Source: Clostridiales bacterium
GTDB taxonomy: Bacteria; Bacillota; Clostridia; Saccharofermentanales; Saccharofermentanaceae
DNA length: 47,396 nucleotides
Assembly: GCA_017529925.1 (NCBI GenBank)
Contig: JAFXMZ010000005.1
Span: 1-47,396, forward strand
Reading direction: 5' to 3'
A model generated the notes under the pieces. That model was given only the letters and a program-made list of their open reading frames with translations, did not search any database and was not told where the DNA came from. Positions 23,820 to 32,564 of this stretch are shown here, one piece after another (within the stretch, counting starts at the first letter, position 1; the number at the start of each line of letters is the position of its first letter). The position numbers and the translations under genes were made by a program.

Positions 23820-26800
23820 ATGACGCAGTTTCTGATCGGTATGGCGATAGTCCTGCCAGTAATGATTGTCCTGGCGGTATTCAACAAGAGTCAGCGTGCG
23901 ATATGGGTCACCGTGTCTGTCTGCCTCGGCGTTGCCGCTGCAGGAGCGCTTTTCCTGAAGCTTGCAGATGTCGAGTTCCTTGACCAGAGCAGCGGGTCCT
24001 ATGTTTTCGGTGATGATGAGAACACTTCGAAAAAGCACCGCCGCGGCAAGGATAAAGAGGAAGAGGAAGGCGAAGAGCCTGCTTATTATCTCGATATAGT
24101 CAGATGTCTTCTCGAGAATGATGATGTCGACAATGCAAGACAGATCCTTCTCGAATACGGACAGAATATTTCATATGACGCGAACTACCTGACGCTCACG
24201 GCACAGGTCTACGATCTTACGGGATATGCCGACAGGGCGAAAAGGATACTCGATTCCCTTGAAGATGCCGACCTCGAGGCAGAGGATGTTTCGGGCAAGA
24301 TCAGCAAAGAAGCGGAGACTGCGGCAATGGCTTTTCAGGCCATACGTCAGCTGAGCGAAGGACAGGGCGGATACATCGGCAATGAGGACGAGCTCTACTC
24401 CTACATCGATGACTGGGCTGATGACGGTTTCGGATTCTGCGGACTGCCGTCGCTCGACAAGGCGGTACTTGCCGCAGATCTTTTCAGACGTGATTATTCA
24501 GACATAGCGAAAAGCATAATGAACACCCCCGACTCCGATACGCTCCTCGTTGCATCGCAGCTTTCGAGGAGGGGACTGCTCGACGATTCCGACATTAAGG
24601 GTTCGATCCTCGATCCTGAACAGGAGGAGGCCGCGAATACGGTCATGACCCACCTGCGCAGGGAGGCTGAGCATGAGAGCAGATATACAGAGGAGGAGCT
24701 CGATTATCTTATCGCCCAGGAGGAGATCATCGAGAAGACCCTGGACGGTGACATAGATCTTGATGAGCTCATCAGGGACCGCATGAAAAAGCAGGCCGTT
24801 ATCGATCCTGCATCAGCGGCAAAGCTCTATCTCGAGCTGGCAGATATCGCATATTCCGAGAATAATGCGGATGAAGCCTCGGACTACGTAAGAAAAGGAC
24901 TCGACACTTCATCTGTTTCTTCCGACAGGGGATTTGCCGATACGGCGGACAATATAGTCGATATCGTATTCAGGTCGAATGATCCCGAACAGAGGAAAGA
25001 CCTTGCAGACTACGTTGAGGCACTGGATGAACAGAGGATGCCCGTGGGGATCCCTGATCTTGATATCGTGGCGCCCGAAGAGCCCGTTGACTATGATACT
25101 GACGACGACCGCGATGATGATGACGATGATGGTAACGATGGTAACGGCGGAAACGACGGCTATGATAACGACGGCAACGGTGGCAACGACGGCAACGGTG
25201 GAGACGAAGGCGGCAACAGCGGTGTTCCCACTTCCGACAGATCCTTTGTTGATAACGTTACCGATGAGATCAATCAGCAGGCCGGAGCCGTAAATATCAT
25301 CTCGATCGACGCGAGATCTTTCCCTACGGTAAAGGCTGTGGTAGCTGCCGATGAGTCGCTCGTCACTGATGCCGAGAGCTTCAAGCAGCATATGCACTTT
25401 ACTGATGCCGGAGTCGAGATCGAGGATTATACGGTCGAGAAGGTGAATTATACCGGTATCAATGTCATCCTGGTATGCGATGATTCAGGAAGTATGGAAG
25501 GAAGTCCGAGGGATGACCTGAGCAATGCGGTCAAGGCTTTCGTCAACAATGCGGATGCCAATGTCAATATCGGTATCGTTCCTTTCGCAAGTGAGGTCAA
25601 GAGCGAAATGGTCGCCCCCCTGGGTTCTGATAAGAACACCCTCCTCGCGTCTGCAGACGGTCTTTGTGCCGATGGCGGAACGAATATCTACGATGCCGTA
25701 GAATATGCCGAGACGCTCTTCCCGATCGATCCGAATGAACTCAATATCATGATCCTCATGAGTGACGGTCAGGATAATGCTCCCGATCCCGAGAGACTGA
25801 CTGCCCTCAAGCAGGCCTGCGTTCAGGCGAACATCTCCATATTCTCTGTAGGTCTCGGTCCCGATGTCGACGCGAATCTCCTGCAGCAGTATTCTAGTGC
25901 CTGCAACGGCGATTATTTCTATGTAAGCTCATCAGAATCGATCCTTTCCTTCTATGACTTCATCTTCAACATAGGAAAGAACAGATATAATGTCACTTTC
26001 GAGGCGGTCGACCAGTTCCTGGTAGACAGGACCCTTGAGGTAAGATATGACGATTCGGCTACGACATATGATTCGCAGACATACTCGCTGTTCCGCAACG
26101 ATGTTGCTGATGAACTCGAGGACGGAATTTCTGCGACTGTCGGCGGAGTTACGATCAACGGACTGCGCGAAAAGATGATCTATCCTTCAGCTAACGAGCA
26201 GATCCTTACGCTGACGGGCGACGGATTCGAGAGCAATGCGACAATAGCTCTTGAGCTGCACGGAGTATCGAATTACACATGCACAGTGGAATATACGGAT
26301 TCGACCTCGGCGAAAGTGACCGTTCCCGGCAATATACCCGCGGGTCTTTATGATGTCTACGTCACCTACAACGGCAGAAGGGCTGTCTTTGCGAGCGGCC
26401 TGATAGTCTGCGGAGGAGATTCAAATATCATAACGTTCGGCGAATATGTCTTTACGGCATCCAACGTTTCCACTTCCGGCAGCTCGACAACGATGTCCGG
26501 AGTCGTCATGCTCAATGACTGGCTCGGCTTCAAGGATCCGGTCACACTTACAGGTAATCTGGAAGCTAATGACATCCAGATGGATTTCGGAAGGACATAC
26601 ATGATCTATACCGAAGACACGGCAACCGGATTTGCTAAATATCTTGCACAGCACGGATATACGATGTCGCTGCCTGTGGTCAATACATTGAGGCTCTATA
26701 ATGACAGGACGGTAGCAGGCTCGTCCGATGATTATCCTGTCGACACGAGACCGCTCTACAGCGTATTCCCCGTTCTGGATGTATTTAATCTGAGGGCTGA

Positions 26801-27899
26801 AGGTGCGGGAATGAAGCTCTATCCTGACAGAGCCGTCATCGATTTTGATTCGTTCACGACTGCTTTCCCGTTCCAGGGAAAGGTCATCGATGCGCTTACA
26901 GATGATTCACCGCTGTTCCACTATACTCCCGACTGTGATTGCAGCATCATATTCTCAAAGAATGCTATCGACTGTGATATCGAATTCGAACTGGGTAATG
27001 ACGAAGACGATGTCTTCAGTGCGATCAAAGTCGGAAACTCGAACGTTTATGCTAATCTCGGAAGCATCAAGTTTAAGCTCAATACAAAAGAAGGTGAAGT
27101 CAGCCTGAAGCTGACTACCAACATTGCGATGCTCGCGGACGGAGTAGGTTTTGAGGTTGCGCTGAAGGACTGGAAGCTCGATAAGGTAATGTTCATGTGT
27201 GACTACAAGATCAATACCGTTATCTGCGGTGTTCCGATCACGTTCAGGGACTTCAAGCTCGGATTCCAGGATATAAGCAAGGTCGATATTGCAAAAGACT
27301 GGACATCGATCTTCAACATAGAGATGGTGGGAAGTGCTGATGTAGCGCTTGCGAATATATCCGCCTACTGCCCGGGACTCGAGGAGTTTACCGGTGACGT
27401 GAGCCTCCTGAAACTTGACGACTTCACGCTTGGGTACAGGCTCAAGGAATGGAGGATCAGGGCTGAGGCAAAAGCAGTACTCTTAGGCCTTGTCGAAGTC
27501 GGACATGCGAGCGTACAACTCGGATTCGGACTTGAGTATAATAACCCGCTGTTCATCCTTCAGGATACGCCTCACGGATTCGTCGGAGAGGTCGGTGCGG
27601 GCTTTAAGCTCGATGAGGACTGCATCCTGATCGATGTCACGGGTGATGTCAATATCGCAGTGACCACGCAGGCAATTGGCCTGTGGGCGCACGGCCACTT
27701 CCACACAAAGATCGGCTGGTGGGTATTTGTCGATGAGAGACAGGCAGAAGGTGATTTCTACATCGGATGGATCGCCCAGCATAACGGCAAGATGGCTTTC
27801 GCCATCCTTGGACAGGCATCTGCCACCGGAGTAGGAAATGCAGATTTCCAGATGTTCTGGGGTGAGGACGACAGCATCCTCGCTTCAAGAAAGTATTGA
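23820..27899 (+). CDS. Large membrane-anchored vWA/TIG-domain protein
   Basis: A 1359-residue protein. Two hydrophobic segments (residues 3-20 and 28-47) anchor it, followed by a charged linker and an alpha-helical, TPR-like region (about 75-410). A low-complexity Asp/Gly/Asn stretch at residues 424-470 leads to a vWA domain (about 545-725) with an intact metal site: CDDSGSM (Asp554), DGGTNIYDAV and LMSDGQDN. A TIG/IPT-like Ig domain (about 790-868) and a long beta-rich C-terminal half without recognised domains follow. There is no LPXTG motif. vWA domains with this site bind ligands through a divalent cation. The partner is probably the product of the next gene. GAGGAG precedes the ATG by six bases. 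I do not recognise the whole protein. Confidence 0.8.
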   Translation: MTQFLIGMAIVLPVMIVLAVFNKSQRAIWVTVSVCLGVAAAGALFLKLADVEFLDQSSGSYVFGDDENTSKKHRRGKDKEEEEGEEPAYYLDIVRCLLENDDVDNARQILLEYGQNISYDANYLTLTAQVYDLTGYADRAKRILDSLEDADLEAEDVSGKISKEAETAAMAFQAIRQLSEGQGGYIGNEDELYSYIDDWADDGFGFCGLPSLDKAVLAADLFRRDYSDIAKSIMNTPDSDTLLVASQLSRRGLLDDSDIKGSILDPEQEEAANTVMTHLRREAEHESRYTEEELDYLIAQEEIIEKTLDGDIDLDELIRDRMKKQAVIDPASAAKLYLELADIAYSENNADEASDYVRKGLDTSSVSSDRGFADTADNIVDIVFRSNDPEQRKDLADYVEALDEQRMPVGIPDLDIVAPEEPVDYDTDDDRDDDDDDGNDGNGGNDGYDNDGNGGNDGNGGDEGGNSGVPTSDRSFVDNVTDEINQQAGAVNIISIDARSFPTVKAVVAADESLVTDAESFKQHMHFTDAGVEIEDYTVEKVNYTGINVILVCDDSGSMEGSPRDDLSNAVKAFVNNADANVNIGIVPFASEVKSEMVAPLGSDKNTLLASADGLCADGGTNIYDAVEYAETLFPIDPNELNIMILMSDGQDNAPDPERLTALKQACVQANISIFSVGLGPDVDANLLQQYSSACNGDYFYVSSSESILSFYDFIFNIGKNRYNVTFEAVDQFLVDRTLEVRYDDSATTYDSQTYSLFRNDVADELEDGISATVGGVTINGLREKMIYPSANEQILTLTGDGFESNATIALELHGVSNYTCTVEYTDSTSAKVTVPGNIPAGLYDVYVTYNGRRAVFASGLIVCGGDSNIITFGEYVFTASNVSTSGSSTTMSGVVMLNDWLGFKDPVTLTGNLEANDIQMDFGRTYMIYTEDTATGFAKYLAQHGYTMSLPVVNTLRLYNDRTVAGSSDDYPVDTRPLYSVFPVLDVFNLRAEGAGMKLYPDRAVIDFDSFTTAFPFQGKVIDALTDDSPLFHYTPDCDCSIIFSKNAIDCDIEFELGNDEDDVFSAIKVGNSNVYANLGSIKFKLNTKEGEVSLKLTTNIAMLADGVGFEVALKDWKLDKVMFMCDYKINTVICGVPITFRDFKLGFQDISKVDIAKDWTSIFNIEMVGSADVALANISAYCPGLEEFTGDVSLLKLDDFTLGYRLKEWRIRAEAKAVLLGLVEVGHASVQLGFGLEYNNPLFILQDTPHGFVGEVGAGFKLDEDCILIDVTGDVNIAVTTQAIGLWAHGHFHTKIGWWVFVDERQAEGDFYIGWIAQHNGKMAFAILGQASATGVGNADFQMFWGEDDSILASRKY

Positions 27900-27916
27900 T
27901 AAAAGGAAGGTCGAAG

Positions 27917-29869
27917 ATGAAGATGAAGACGGCGATCGTTAAGAAGATCATAACAGCGGCTTTGTGCTTTGCAACAGCTGCATCAATACTGTCAGCACTC
28001 CCGGCCTCCCGCGTCCTTGCGCAGCAGGATGTTTTCATGACGCTTGAGGAACAGTCAGATATCACTATCATAGTGCGATTCGACACGGAAAGACCGCAGG
28101 TCAAGTTCATATCACCGGACGGAAAGACATACGAGAAGTATGAGGATTTCGACCAGGTGCTCGAAGCAGACAATGCGACATACTACAATATCGAAGATGC
28201 ATCTGCGGGTGACTGGACGATCGATTTCGAAAAGGGCGGAAATTCAGAGGTCACGGTCGATGTAGTACCCTGGCACAAGCCCATCGATGCGACTGCACTG
28301 ACGGTGACTCTGGAGAATGCGGAGGATAAGAAACTCCCGTACATCAATGGCGTTCTGTCGGTCGATTACGAGGGAAACTTTAATTATATCCTGAGCGCGG
28401 TAGTCGTTGATAAGGACGGCAATGTCACGAACAGTATCCCGATCGATGACGGCTTCGTCTTCAGCGACGGCAGCGAGGATATGGAATTCTCGGTCTACCC
28501 CGACATGCTCCCTGACGGTACATATATGCTGTCGGCCGAGGTCTATGCCGAAGATGATACGGGCACCGAGGTCAGGGATGTAATAGTTGCCGGTCAGGCA
28601 TTTACGATAACGGGAAGCACCTCTGAAGGCGACATCGAAAAGCTGACCGTAATCTGCAATGTCGGTGATTCTGTTGCCGATATCTACTTTGACGGAGAAG
28701 AATTCGGGTCATCATGCGATGAATATGCGGTCATCGTCAAGCAGGGTGATGAGCTGCTCGACCAGATGCTCTTCGAAGAGGATACATTCCATGATCATAT
28801 CATTTTCGACCCGCAGGGCGGAGAGATCCTCGTTCAGATAAATGCACAGGTCGATGAGATCGGTTTCGTTTCATGGACTCTGAAGTTCGATCCGAAGATG
28901 CCGGTCGACGTCAATATCACGACGCCCGAGAAGACGGCAGACCTCAATGCTGTGATCGAATTCGATGCACACGACAAGTCACTTCCGGGTGCGATAAAGA
29001 TCGGCGACAAGTCGACTTCGGTCATGTGGAGCGGCAAGGACAAGGTCCAGGTAGGACTCGAGAATCTCGAGGTCAATGAGATCGAGATCGATGTTACCGA
29101 CGGACAGGTAACATATACCATGAATAAGAGGATAACGGCGGATACGATACCTCCCCTCATCGATATCTACGGAGCTTCGGGCGACATGAGGACGACCGAG
29201 GAGAAGATCGTATTTGCGGGTGCGACCGAGGCCGGTGCCGTGCTTACGGTAAATGGTGAGAAGGTCGAGCTCGACAAGGACGGTGCTTTCGGACTGGAGA
29301 AGGAACTTCAGGACGGTATGAACGAGTTCAAGTTCGAAGCGACCGACGACGCCGGCAATACTTCGGTCAGGCTCATACGTATCTTCAAGGGAGATTCCGA
29401 AGATGCCGAGAAAGAGGCTGCAAAGAAGAACAGGAAGATAAATCCCGTAGCCGCGGTCATCATAACCGTGGTATTTGCTTTTGCAGCGGCATTCCTCGCG
29501 ATCTTCCTTAAGAAGAGAAATATCAAGAAGGGTAGAAAAGAACTGCAGGTGATAACCGTTCTCAGAGCGTTCGGGATCACTCTCATCGCATTCTTCACAG
29601 GTCTCGGTATATGGCAGCTCATCCTCCACTACAAGGAGAAGGGTGCCCTTTCAGGATCGGAGCTCATCGAACTCCTCAAGAGCTCGACATGGACCGATAT
29701 CGCATCGAAGATCCAGGGCAGCAAGGATCTCATCTTCAGTGCGCTGATCTCGTTCGGCATCGCGCTCCTGATCCTCATAATAATGATAGTTGCACGCATC
29801 ATAAGAAAGAAAATCGGCGGCAGAGGAGACAAGTCCGGCGCTGACAAGTCCGGAGGCCCTTCCGCTTAA
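27917..29869 (+). CDS. Surface protein with signal peptide and three C-terminal membrane segments
   Basis: A 650-residue protein with a signal peptide ending near SRVLAQQD, then a beta-rich ectodomain of about 480 residues with Ig-like/Big repeats (for example EAGAVLTVNGEKVELDKDG). A highly charged KKNRK segment leads to three membrane segments near residues 512-534, 544-568 and 604-628 and a Lys/Gly-rich tail. The ATG at 27917 follows AAGGAAGG; a TTG at 27896 inside the vWA gene's end is rejected. It starts 18 bases after the vWA gene and ends in a TAATG overlap with tsaE. By context it may form a two-protein surface assembly with the vWA protein; function unknown. Confidence 0.75.
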   Translation: MKMKTAIVKKIITAALCFATAASILSALPASRVLAQQDVFMTLEEQSDITIIVRFDTERPQVKFISPDGKTYEKYEDFDQVLEADNATYYNIEDASAGDWTIDFEKGGNSEVTVDVVPWHKPIDATALTVTLENAEDKKLPYINGVLSVDYEGNFNYILSAVVVDKDGNVTNSIPIDDGFVFSDGSEDMEFSVYPDMLPDGTYMLSAEVYAEDDTGTEVRDVIVAGQAFTITGSTSEGDIEKLTVICNVGDSVADIYFDGEEFGSSCDEYAVIVKQGDELLDQMLFEEDTFHDHIIFDPQGGEILVQINAQVDEIGFVSWTLKFDPKMPVDVNITTPEKTADLNAVIEFDAHDKSLPGAIKIGDKSTSVMWSGKDKVQVGLENLEVNEIEIDVTDGQVTYTMNKRITADTIPPLIDIYGASGDMRTTEEKIVFAGATEAGAVLTVNGEKVELDKDGAFGLEKELQDGMNEFKFEATDDAGNTSVRLIRIFKGDSEDAEKEAAKKNRKINPVAAVIITVVFAFAAAFLAIFLKKRNIKKGRKELQVITVLRAFGITLIAFFTGLGIWQLILHYKEKGALSGSELIELLKSSTWTDIASKIQGSKDLIFSALISFGIALLILIIMIVARIIRKKIGGRGDKSGADKSGGPSA

Positions 29870-30312
29870 TGAAGAAAACGGTATTGACCTCGTCTCCCGA
29901 TGAGACACTGGAGTTCGGAAGAAAGCTCGGCGCCGTCCTGAAAAAGGGCGATGTCGTGGCGATGGACGGCGACCTCGGTGCCGGCAAGACGCTCATGACA
30001 AGAGGCATCTGCGAAGGTATGGGGCTCGATCCCGAATGGGTGCAGAGTCCGACCTTTACGATCGTTAACGAATATGTCGCAGAAGGGAAGACACCTCTGT
30101 TTCATTTCGATACGTACAGGCTCTCAGGCGAGGAGGATTTTCTTGCCTCGGGACTCGACGAATACTTTTACAGGGACGGCGTGGTCGTGATAGAATGGGC
30201 GGCGCTCATCGAGCCACTCCTTCCCGAAGGAGCATTAAGGATAAATATCTCGGGGACGGGTGATCAGAGGACGATCGAACTCGAGTTCCCGGAAGGACGA
30301 TTTGATATATGA
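29869..30312 (+). CDS. tsaE: tRNA threonylcarbamoyladenosine biosynthesis ATPase TsaE
   Basis: A 147-residue cytoplasmic ATPase with P-loop GDLGAGKT, then WVQSPTFTIVNEY, HFDTYRLSGEEDF and VVIEWAALIEPLLPEG, all typical of TsaE. With TsaB and TsaD it makes the t6A modification on tRNAs reading ANN codons. Its ATG overlaps the stop of the upstream surface-protein gene (TAATG), and it overlaps tsaB by four bases. No tsaD is present in the window. Confidence 0.97.
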   Translation: MKKTVLTSSPDETLEFGRKLGAVLKKGDVVAMDGDLGAGKTLMTRGICEGMGLDPEWVQSPTFTIVNEYVAEGKTPLFHFDTYRLSGEEDFLASGLDEYFYRDGVVVIEWAALIEPLLPEGALRINISGTGDQRTIELEFPEGRFDI

Positions 30313-31001
30313 AGATACTCGTTACGGATACATCAAATTCGACATGCTGTGCCGGCATTTATGACGAAGGCAGGGAACTGTCATATGAGATCAGCTTCGA
30401 AAAGAAGACGCACTCAGAGACATTCATGCCTCTTGTGGAAAGAGTGATCGGGAAGTCCGGTATCGCAATGAGCGATATTGATGCGATCGCCGCAGTTACG
30501 GGTCCCGGCTCGTTCACGGGGATCAGGATAGGACTTTCCGCCGTCAAGGGAATGGCGCTCGGCATGGGCGTCAGATGCATACCTGTGTCATCTTTGAAGG
30601 CGCTTGCCGCGAGTGTCGAGAATATAACATATCCTAAGGAGCAGACTGTGCTCGTGCCGTGTTTCGATGCGAGAAACAAAAGAGTATTCGGATGTGCACT
30701 GTCAGAGGACGGACTCGGCGAAGTCGTTCCGGAAGGTGCATATGAGGCGGAGGATCTTGCGGAGAAGATAGTCCGCGCGATCGATACAACGAATCATTTC
30801 CTGATCGTCATAGGTGACGGTGCCGGTGTGATGAAGGAGGCTTTCGAGAGCCTTGGAGTAAAGGCTCAATATGCGCCCGGATGCGCCATATCACCGCGCG
30901 GTATATACGAAGCATCTATAGGGACCGAGCCTGTATCGGGTGAAGCACTGAAGGCATCCTATCTGGCGGTATCATCTGCAGAGAGGCTGAAGAGATCATG
31001 A
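30309..31001 (+). CDS. tsaB: tRNA threonylcarbamoyladenosine biosynthesis protein TsaB
   Basis: A 230-residue ASKHA-fold protein that forms the scaffold with TsaD. Visible features are the N-terminal LVTDTSNSTCCAGIY strand-loop, HSETFMPLVERVI, and AVTGPGSFTGIRIGLSAVKG, the family signature. It starts inside tsaE and overlaps rimI by four bases, so the three are translationally coupled. Confidence 0.97.
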   Translation: MKILVTDTSNSTCCAGIYDEGRELSYEISFEKKTHSETFMPLVERVIGKSGIAMSDIDAIAAVTGPGSFTGIRIGLSAVKGMALGMGVRCIPVSSLKALAASVENITYPKEQTVLVPCFDARNKRVFGCALSEDGLGEVVPEGAYEAEDLAEKIVRAIDTTNHFLIVIGDGAGVMKEAFESLGVKAQYAPGCAISPRGIYEASIGTEPVSGEALKASYLAVSSAERLKRS

Positions 31002-32086
31002 TCAGGAGAATGCTCCCCCAGGATATAGATGAAGTCATGGAACTTGAGCAGGAGACCATGTCTCACCCCTGGTGCGGGGACGATATAAAGTCGCTCGCGT
31101 TCGACCAGGGCAAGATCGCTTTCGTAAGTACAGACGGCGAAAAGATAAACGGCTATGTCGGTGCGTCATATGTGCTGGACGAAGCCGAGATAGGAAATAT
31201 CTGCGTTGCCCCGGAAGCGAGGAGAAAAGGCGTTGCATCATCACTCCTGTCGAGGCTCTCATCCGAGCTGAGGGACAGGGGAGTCACTAAGATATTCCTC
31301 GAGGTCGAGGATACGAACTACGGCGCGATAAGCCTTTATGAGAAGACGGGATTCGAGCGTTTTTCCGAAAGGAAGGATTACTACGGCAGCGGAAGGAATG
31401 CCCTTTTGTACCGCGCGAAGACTCATCCTCAGGAGGAGCAGCAGGGCAGGGAAAAGGCTGATGCCGCACAGGAGATAAGGCGCATTGCGGCCGAGATGCA
31501 GGCGCATGCATCTGCGGGACTCACATATACGAAGAATGATTTTGACAGGGACCGTTTCAGGGAGATGAGAGACCTGGCGGCGGAGCTGCTGACGCTCGAG
31601 GTTGAGGGTCTGCCGAAGGAGAGGGCGAAGGATCTTTTCGAGAAGAATGACGGTTATCCGACACCGAAAGCCGAGACGCGCGCCGTCATCTTCAACGACA
31701 ATGATGAGCTCCTGATGGTAAAGGATTATGACGGGAAGTGGACGGTGCCCGGAGGGTGGTGCGAGCGCGAGCTGACCGTAAAGCAGAATGTCGTCAAGGA
31801 GGCAATGGAGGAGGCGGGACTCATCGTCGAACCCGTGAGGCTCGTGGCGATCCATTCGCATAAGATGAGGAATAATCCGAAGTCTTTCTTTTCGTGCTTT
31901 AAGTATCTCGTTCTGTGCGAGGCCAAAGGCGGTCAGTTCATCGCGAACGAGGAGACGACGGAGTCCGGATGGTTCCCCGTCGACGCACTGCCTGAAGATA
32001 TGAATTCACATAAGATAAACCGCGACCAGATAATGCTCTGCCTGAAGGCAAGACATGAGGAGAACTGGACCGTCGAATATGACTGA
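30998..32086 (+). CDS. rimI: RimI-type N-acetyltransferase fused to a NUDIX hydrolase
   Basis: A 362-residue fusion. Residues 1-145 form a GNAT domain with the acetyl-CoA loop CVAPEARRKGVASSLL and the C-terminal NYGAISLYEKTGFE, as in RimI, which acetylates ribosomal protein S18. A linker rich in Gln/Glu/Ala leads to residues 165-355, a NUDIX enzyme of the YjhB-like group: an N-terminal helical cap (AGLTYTKNDFDRDRF) and a NUDIX box from PGGWCERE to KEAMEEAGL, where the catalytic Glu pair is present. The Leu and Lys replacing the usual box Glu and Arg are also seen in that group. No break separates the domains. NUDIX targets there are ADP-ribose-like. Confidence 0.88.
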   Translation: MIRRMLPQDIDEVMELEQETMSHPWCGDDIKSLAFDQGKIAFVSTDGEKINGYVGASYVLDEAEIGNICVAPEARRKGVASSLLSRLSSELRDRGVTKIFLEVEDTNYGAISLYEKTGFERFSERKDYYGSGRNALLYRAKTHPQEEQQGREKADAAQEIRRIAAEMQAHASAGLTYTKNDFDRDRFREMRDLAAELLTLEVEGLPKERAKDLFEKNDGYPTPKAETRAVIFNDNDELLMVKDYDGKWTVPGGWCERELTVKQNVVKEAMEEAGLIVEPVRLVAIHSHKMRNNPKSFFSCFKYLVLCEAKGGQFIANEETTESGWFPVDALPEDMNSHKINRDQIMLCLKARHEENWTVEYD

Positions 32087-32112
32087 CGGATAAGCCGGGG
32101 GCGTCTGAAGGC

Positions 32113-32137
32113 CGGCCGAAAAATGACGGCCGTTTTC
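32113..32137 (+). terminator. Probable terminator of the tsa operon
   Basis: CGGCCG and CGGCCG form a stem around AAAAATGA, followed by TTTTC. A second GCCC/GGGC hairpin before TTTATAA lies at about 32158-32184. Confidence 0.55.
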
Positions 32138-32223
32138 AAATGGTGAAAATAAACAAAAGCCCCGCGTGTTTTGGGCGTTTATAAGTTAAATAGCCGAAAT
32201 TATTTTCAGGCGTCTTCATTTGA

Positions 32224-32252
32224 TTGACTTAAAAATCGAAGGTAAATATACT
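32224..32252 (+). promoter_or_regulatory. Promoter of the HPr-like gene
   Basis: TTGACT (32224-32229) and TATACT (32247-32252) are 17 bases apart, about 30 bases before the ATG. Confidence 0.8.
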
Positions 32253-32281
32253 TAGTCTCGAAAACATTTTCGGAGGCAGCT

Positions 32282-32542
32282 ATGATCGAAGATAAAGTAG
32301 TTTTTAAGTGCCAGGATGATCTGCAGATGAAGGCAGTCGCGGTCCTTGTTCAGAAGGCGTCTGAGTTCAGGAGCACAGTATATCTCATCAGGAACGGCAG
32401 AAGAGCAAATGCCAAGAGCCTCCTTGGTGTAATGAGCCTCGGAATAGAGAACGGAGCAGCGATCGAGATCTCTGCAGACGGAGACGATGCAAGAGAGGCA
32501 GCAGACGCACTCGTAAGTTATCTGAACGATCCCAAATTCTAA
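32282..32542 (+). CDS. Crh-like HPr-family regulatory protein (His15 replaced by Gln)
   Basis: An 86-residue HPr-fold protein. The phosphotransfer site GLHARPA reads DLQMKAV, so the His15 that carries phosphate in the sugar phosphotransferase system is Gln15. The regulatory site is intact: NAKSLLGVMSL with Ser46, the target of HPr kinase. Bacillus Crh has the same His15Gln change and works only as a Ser46-phosphorylated corepressor of CcpA. I infer a regulatory, not transport, role. GGAGG precedes the ATG and the gene has its own promoter. Confidence 0.9.
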   Translation: MIEDKVVFKCQDDLQMKAVAVLVQKASEFRSTVYLIRNGRRANAKSLLGVMSLGIENGAAIEISADGDDAREAADALVSYLNDPKF

Positions 32543-32549
32543 GATAATC

Positions 32550-32558
32550 TGATACAAT
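32550..32558 (+). promoter_or_regulatory. Extended -10 before uvrC, probable leaderless start
   Basis: TGATACAAT is a TGn extension plus TACAAT, ending six bases before the uvrC ATG at 32565. No Shine-Dalgarno sequence precedes that ATG. Confidence 0.4.
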
Positions 32559-32564
32559 CATTGC

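Noticed and set aside
25450..26000. MoxR-type chaperone system around the vWA domain
   Set aside because: No MoxR AAA+ ATPase is adjacent, and this vWA protein is membrane-anchored with extracellular features.
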